Shown here one piece after another: positions 4,711-6,659 of a stretch of DNA of 6,659 nt. The notes beneath the pieces are model-generated. The model worked only from the letters and a program-made list of their open reading frames with translations, was not told the DNA's origin and did not search any database. The DNA is from an uncultured Dehalococcoidia bacterium (GTDB taxonomy: Bacteria; Chloroflexota; Dehalococcoidia; Tepidiformales; Tepidiformaceae), in assembly GCA_937954195.1 (NCBI GenBank), contig CALFYR010000018.1:1-6659 (forward strand), in the 5' to 3' direction. Numbering within the stretch: position 1 is the stretch's first letter; every line of letters begins with the position of its first letter. The position numbers were made by a program, and so were the translations under genes.

Positions 4711-6018
4711 ATGACCATCAACTGGCCCGCCATCCAGCGCGAGGCGCTCGACATTTTCGTCCGCTATCTGCAGATCGATACCTCCAACCCGCCCGGGAAC
4801 GAAAAGCCCGCCGCTCGCTACCTGGGCTCGCTCCTCGAAGCTGAAGGCATCGAAACCGAGTACATCGAGACCGCGCCCGAACGCGAAGTGCTGGTGGCAC
4901 GCCTCCGCGGCGATGGCAGCAAAGGCGCGCTCATGCTCTGCAATCACACCGACGTGGTCCCGGTGGAAGCGCAGTACTGGGATATGCCTGCGTTCGAAGG
5001 CGTCGTGAAGGATGGTCGCGTCTACGGCCGGGGCGCCGTCGACATGAAGGGTTGCGGCGTCATGCAGCTCATCGCGTTCATGCTCCTCAAGCGCGAAGGC
5101 ATCCGCCTCAAGCGCGATGTTGTGTTTTGCGCCGTACCGGATGAGGAAGCGGGAAGCATGCTGGGCATGGAATGGCTCTGCAAGAACCGCCCCGACGTGG
5201 TCGATGTCGAATTCGAACTGAGCGAGGGGGCAAGCGGCGTCTCCCGCTTCGCCGGCAAGCCCGCAAAGCTGTTCAACGTCGCCACCAACGAAAAGCTCGC
5301 GTCGGGCATCAAGCTCACCTCGGTGGGCAAACCTGGCCACGGCAGCCGGCCCCACGAGGACAACTCCGCCATCCACCTGATGCGCGCGCTCGTCAAGCTG
5401 CACGACTGGGACCGAGGCATCACCTATACACCCGACACCGTCGCCTACCTTGAGCGCCTCGCCGACGCTGGCCTCATGCCGCCGATGGATGACAAAGTGG
5501 CGGTCGAAGAGCAGATCCGCCGCTCCCCGGCCCTCTACGCGGCCTTCACGAACACCATGAACGTCACGCTCGTGCGCAGTGGCATCAAGATCAACGTCAT
5601 CCCGGCGAAGAGCGAAGCGGGGATCGACTGCCGCCTGCTTCCCGGCCAGGATCGTGAAGAGTGGCTCCAACAGGTCCGCGACGTCATCGACGACCCGCGC
5701 ATCGAAGTCAGCTTCTTCACCCAGCGGTCCACCGATACCCCGCCGCCCGCCCCATGGGACACCGAGCTCTTCCACACCATCAACGCGGTCATCAAGGAGT
5801 CGATGGAGGACGCGGTCGTCGTGCCCTCGATGACCGTCGGCGCGACCGACAACCGCTTCCTTCGCGCGAAGGGAATCCCCGCCTATGGCTTCATCCCGTG
5901 CCTGCTCAGCCCCGAAGAAGCAGCCGGGTTCCACGGCAACAACGAGTACCTGACGATTGAGAACCTCAACATGGGCTGCGAGCTCATGTACGAGACGGTG
6001 CGCCGCTTCTGCAGCTAG
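4711..6018 (+). CDS. M20-family zinc metallopeptidase / N-deacylase (ArgE/DapE/CPG2-like)
   Basis: The 435-residue cytoplasmic protein (no signal peptide) has the two-domain plan of M20 enzymes, which hydrolyse peptide or N-acyl-amino-acid amide bonds with two zinc ions. First metal/catalytic segment: NHTDVVP (78-84), with ligand H79 and D81. Bridging ligand D111 lies in GRGAVDMKG (106-114). E145 and E146 in PDEEAGS (143-149) are catalytic base and ligand. E172 in SEGASG is the next ligand, and H408 in GFHGNNEYL is the last. The insert (lid/dimerization) domain spans roughly 195-310 and carries the conserved SVGKPGHGSRPH (204-215), with H210 supplied across the dimer. All catalytic positions are present. 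ArgE, DapE, dipeptidase and aminoacylase members cannot be separated by eye; being near asd is weak evidence for DapE, because they are not in one operon. ATG 4711 gives the normal family N-terminus (NWPAIQREALDIFVRYLQID), but no Shine-Dalgarno precedes it. The gene converges with the next one and overlaps it at CTAG. Confidence 0.92.
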   Translation: MTINWPAIQREALDIFVRYLQIDTSNPPGNEKPAARYLGSLLEAEGIETEYIETAPEREVLVARLRGDGSKGALMLCNHTDVVPVEAQYWDMPAFEGVVKDGRVYGRGAVDMKGCGVMQLIAFMLLKREGIRLKRDVVFCAVPDEEAGSMLGMEWLCKNRPDVVDVEFELSEGASGVSRFAGKPAKLFNVATNEKLASGIKLTSVGKPGHGSRPHEDNSAIHLMRALVKLHDWDRGITYTPDTVAYLERLADAGLMPPMDDKVAVEEQIRRSPALYAAFTNTMNVTLVRSGIKINVIPAKSEAGIDCRLLPGQDREEWLQQVRDVIDDPRIEVSFFTQRSTDTPPPAPWDTELFHTINAVIKESMEDAVVVPSMTVGATDNRFLRAKGIPAYGFIPCLLSPEEAAGFHGNNEYLTIENLNMGCELMYETVRRFCS

Positions 6019-6659
6019 TTGCCGTCGTCCGCGCCAATTGAAAATGCCGGCTCGTCGGCCACCTCGGGATCGAGCGCGACGATCTCTTCGGCCAGGGCCA
6101 GGTATACCGCGATCGCCCGTTCGAGGAGGACGGTCGCATCGGCGTCGCGGCCGGTCTCATCGGGAATCGCGCACGCGCTGGCGACCGCGGGGCTCGATGC
6201 GAGGCGAGAGGCGTAGCCTGCGGTGCATTCCACCCGGATCTGCGCGAGCGTGGATTCGAAGTCGGCCCGGCTGGAGCCCGGCGCACCCGCCAGGAACATC
6301 TGCGCTTCCGGATCCAGGCGCAGGACCAGGATGGCGAACTGCTGCAGCCGCGTAACCGAAGGGTTCGCGCTACAGCCCAGCGCCGAAAGTTGCGGCGTTG
6401 CCGGGTCGCGTTCCGCCCCGATGGCGCTGGAAGCCGCGCCGCAGAGCTCCGTCCATCCGGCAGCCGTCTGACCAGCCACGAGCCAGTCGCGCGCGTCCTT
6501 GAGCGTTGAATCCGCCTCCTCCGGGTCAGCAGGCCACCAGGTTTCGACCGCCGGATCGGCGAGCGGCTCGAGCGGCGCGGGCGTACCGATGGCGGCGATG
6601 TACTCGGGGGTCGGGTCCGGCGCCACGACGATGGGGCCCACGAAGGGCACGCCGCCGAC
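6015..6659 (-). CDS. Uncharacterised protein, 5' end outside the window
   Basis: The reading frame is open to the right edge, so the true start and any signal peptide lie outside; the GTG at 6650 is not a convincing start. At least 214 residues are visible. It matches no family that I recognise. It is rich in Ala and acidic residues and opens with a Pro-rich stretch (APDPTPEY, then PAPLEP). The rest looks helical. Counted from the GTG, there are four cysteines at residues 70 (LCGAA), 93 (LGCSA), 142 (VECTA) and 160 (SACAI), far apart and evenly placed. In a secreted protein they could form two disulfides, and a Pro/Ala-rich linker followed by a Cys-containing domain fits an exported or lipoprotein-anchored protein, but the N-terminus needed to test this is missing. 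Its stop (TAG, 6017-6015) overlaps the M20 stop. Coding-like codon use and good length argue that it is real; the opposite strand has no longer alternative. Confidence 0.65.
   Translation of the reverse strand, partial: VGGVPFVGPIVVAPDPTPEYIAAIGTPAPLEPLADPAVETWWPADPEEADSTLKDARDWLVAGQTAAGWTELCGAASSAIGAERDPATPQLSALGCSANPSVTRLQQFAILVLRLDPEAQMFLAGAPGSSRADFESTLAQIRVECTAGYASRLASSPAVASACAIPDETGRDADATVLLERAIAVYLALAEEIVALDPEVADEPAFSIGADDGN

Noticed and set aside
4609..5934. 441-codon open frame antisense to the M20 gene
   Set aside because: It is an Arg/Asp/Val/Ala-biased translation with no motif. The plus strand has full M20 metal-ligand motifs.
1..6659. CRISPR array, toxin-antitoxin, phage defence, transposon or tRNA/rRNA gene
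   Set aside because: No spaced direct repeats of array type, no transposase, nuclease or cleft toxin motifs, and no cloverleaf or rRNA-like sequence were found on either strand.

Overview
The window is GC-rich, densely coding bacterial chromosome. There are seven protein genes (one cut by the right edge), no RNA genes, no CRISPR array and no transposase or phage gene. GC-rich codon choice, mixed use of Shine-Dalgarno and apparently leaderless starts, and an acyl-CoA/ABC-efflux/amino-acid gene mix fit a high-GC, probably free-living bacterium. Chloroflexota or an actinobacterium-like lineage is possible, but the sequence does not let me assign it.

Layout. A crotonase-superfamily gene (27-854, minus) is divergent from a three-gene plus-strand operon: a TetR-type regulator (942-1550), an ABC ATPase (1553-2275) and its ABC-2 membrane partner (2272-3009). 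The operon is packed tightly (2-bp gap, then a 4-bp ATGA overlap) and looks like a self-regulated DrrAB-like export system. The 87-bp divergent spacer holds a near-consensus sigma-70 promoter that would start transcription at the regulator's ATG, three TCAACG/CGTTGA half-sites on that promoter, and a 9/10 match to the CRP-type consensus TGTGA-N6-TCACA.

Next comes aspartate-semialdehyde dehydrogenase (3074-4096, plus), the branch-point enzyme for Lys/DAP, Thr and Met. The spacer before it is almost entirely a 43-nt hairpin that buries the gene's own ribosome binding site. After its stop codon come a heptanucleotide tandem repeat and a strong hairpin with a T-run on the minus strand. This serves the convergent end with a small minus-strand gene (4211-4546, DUF2171/PRC-barrel-like). 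That gene is divergent from an M20-family metallopeptidase/deacylase (4711-6018, plus). The peptidase and the last gene (minus, unknown, 5' end outside the window) converge and share the same CTAG for their two stop codons.

I found no multi-gene system that is clearly new. The most interesting signals are non-coding: the RBS-sequestering hairpin before asd, the compact divergent control region, and a matched pair of 7-bp tandem repeats placed directly behind two unrelated stop codons. Among the proteins, the crotonase lacks both glutamates used by classical enoyl-CoA hydratases.
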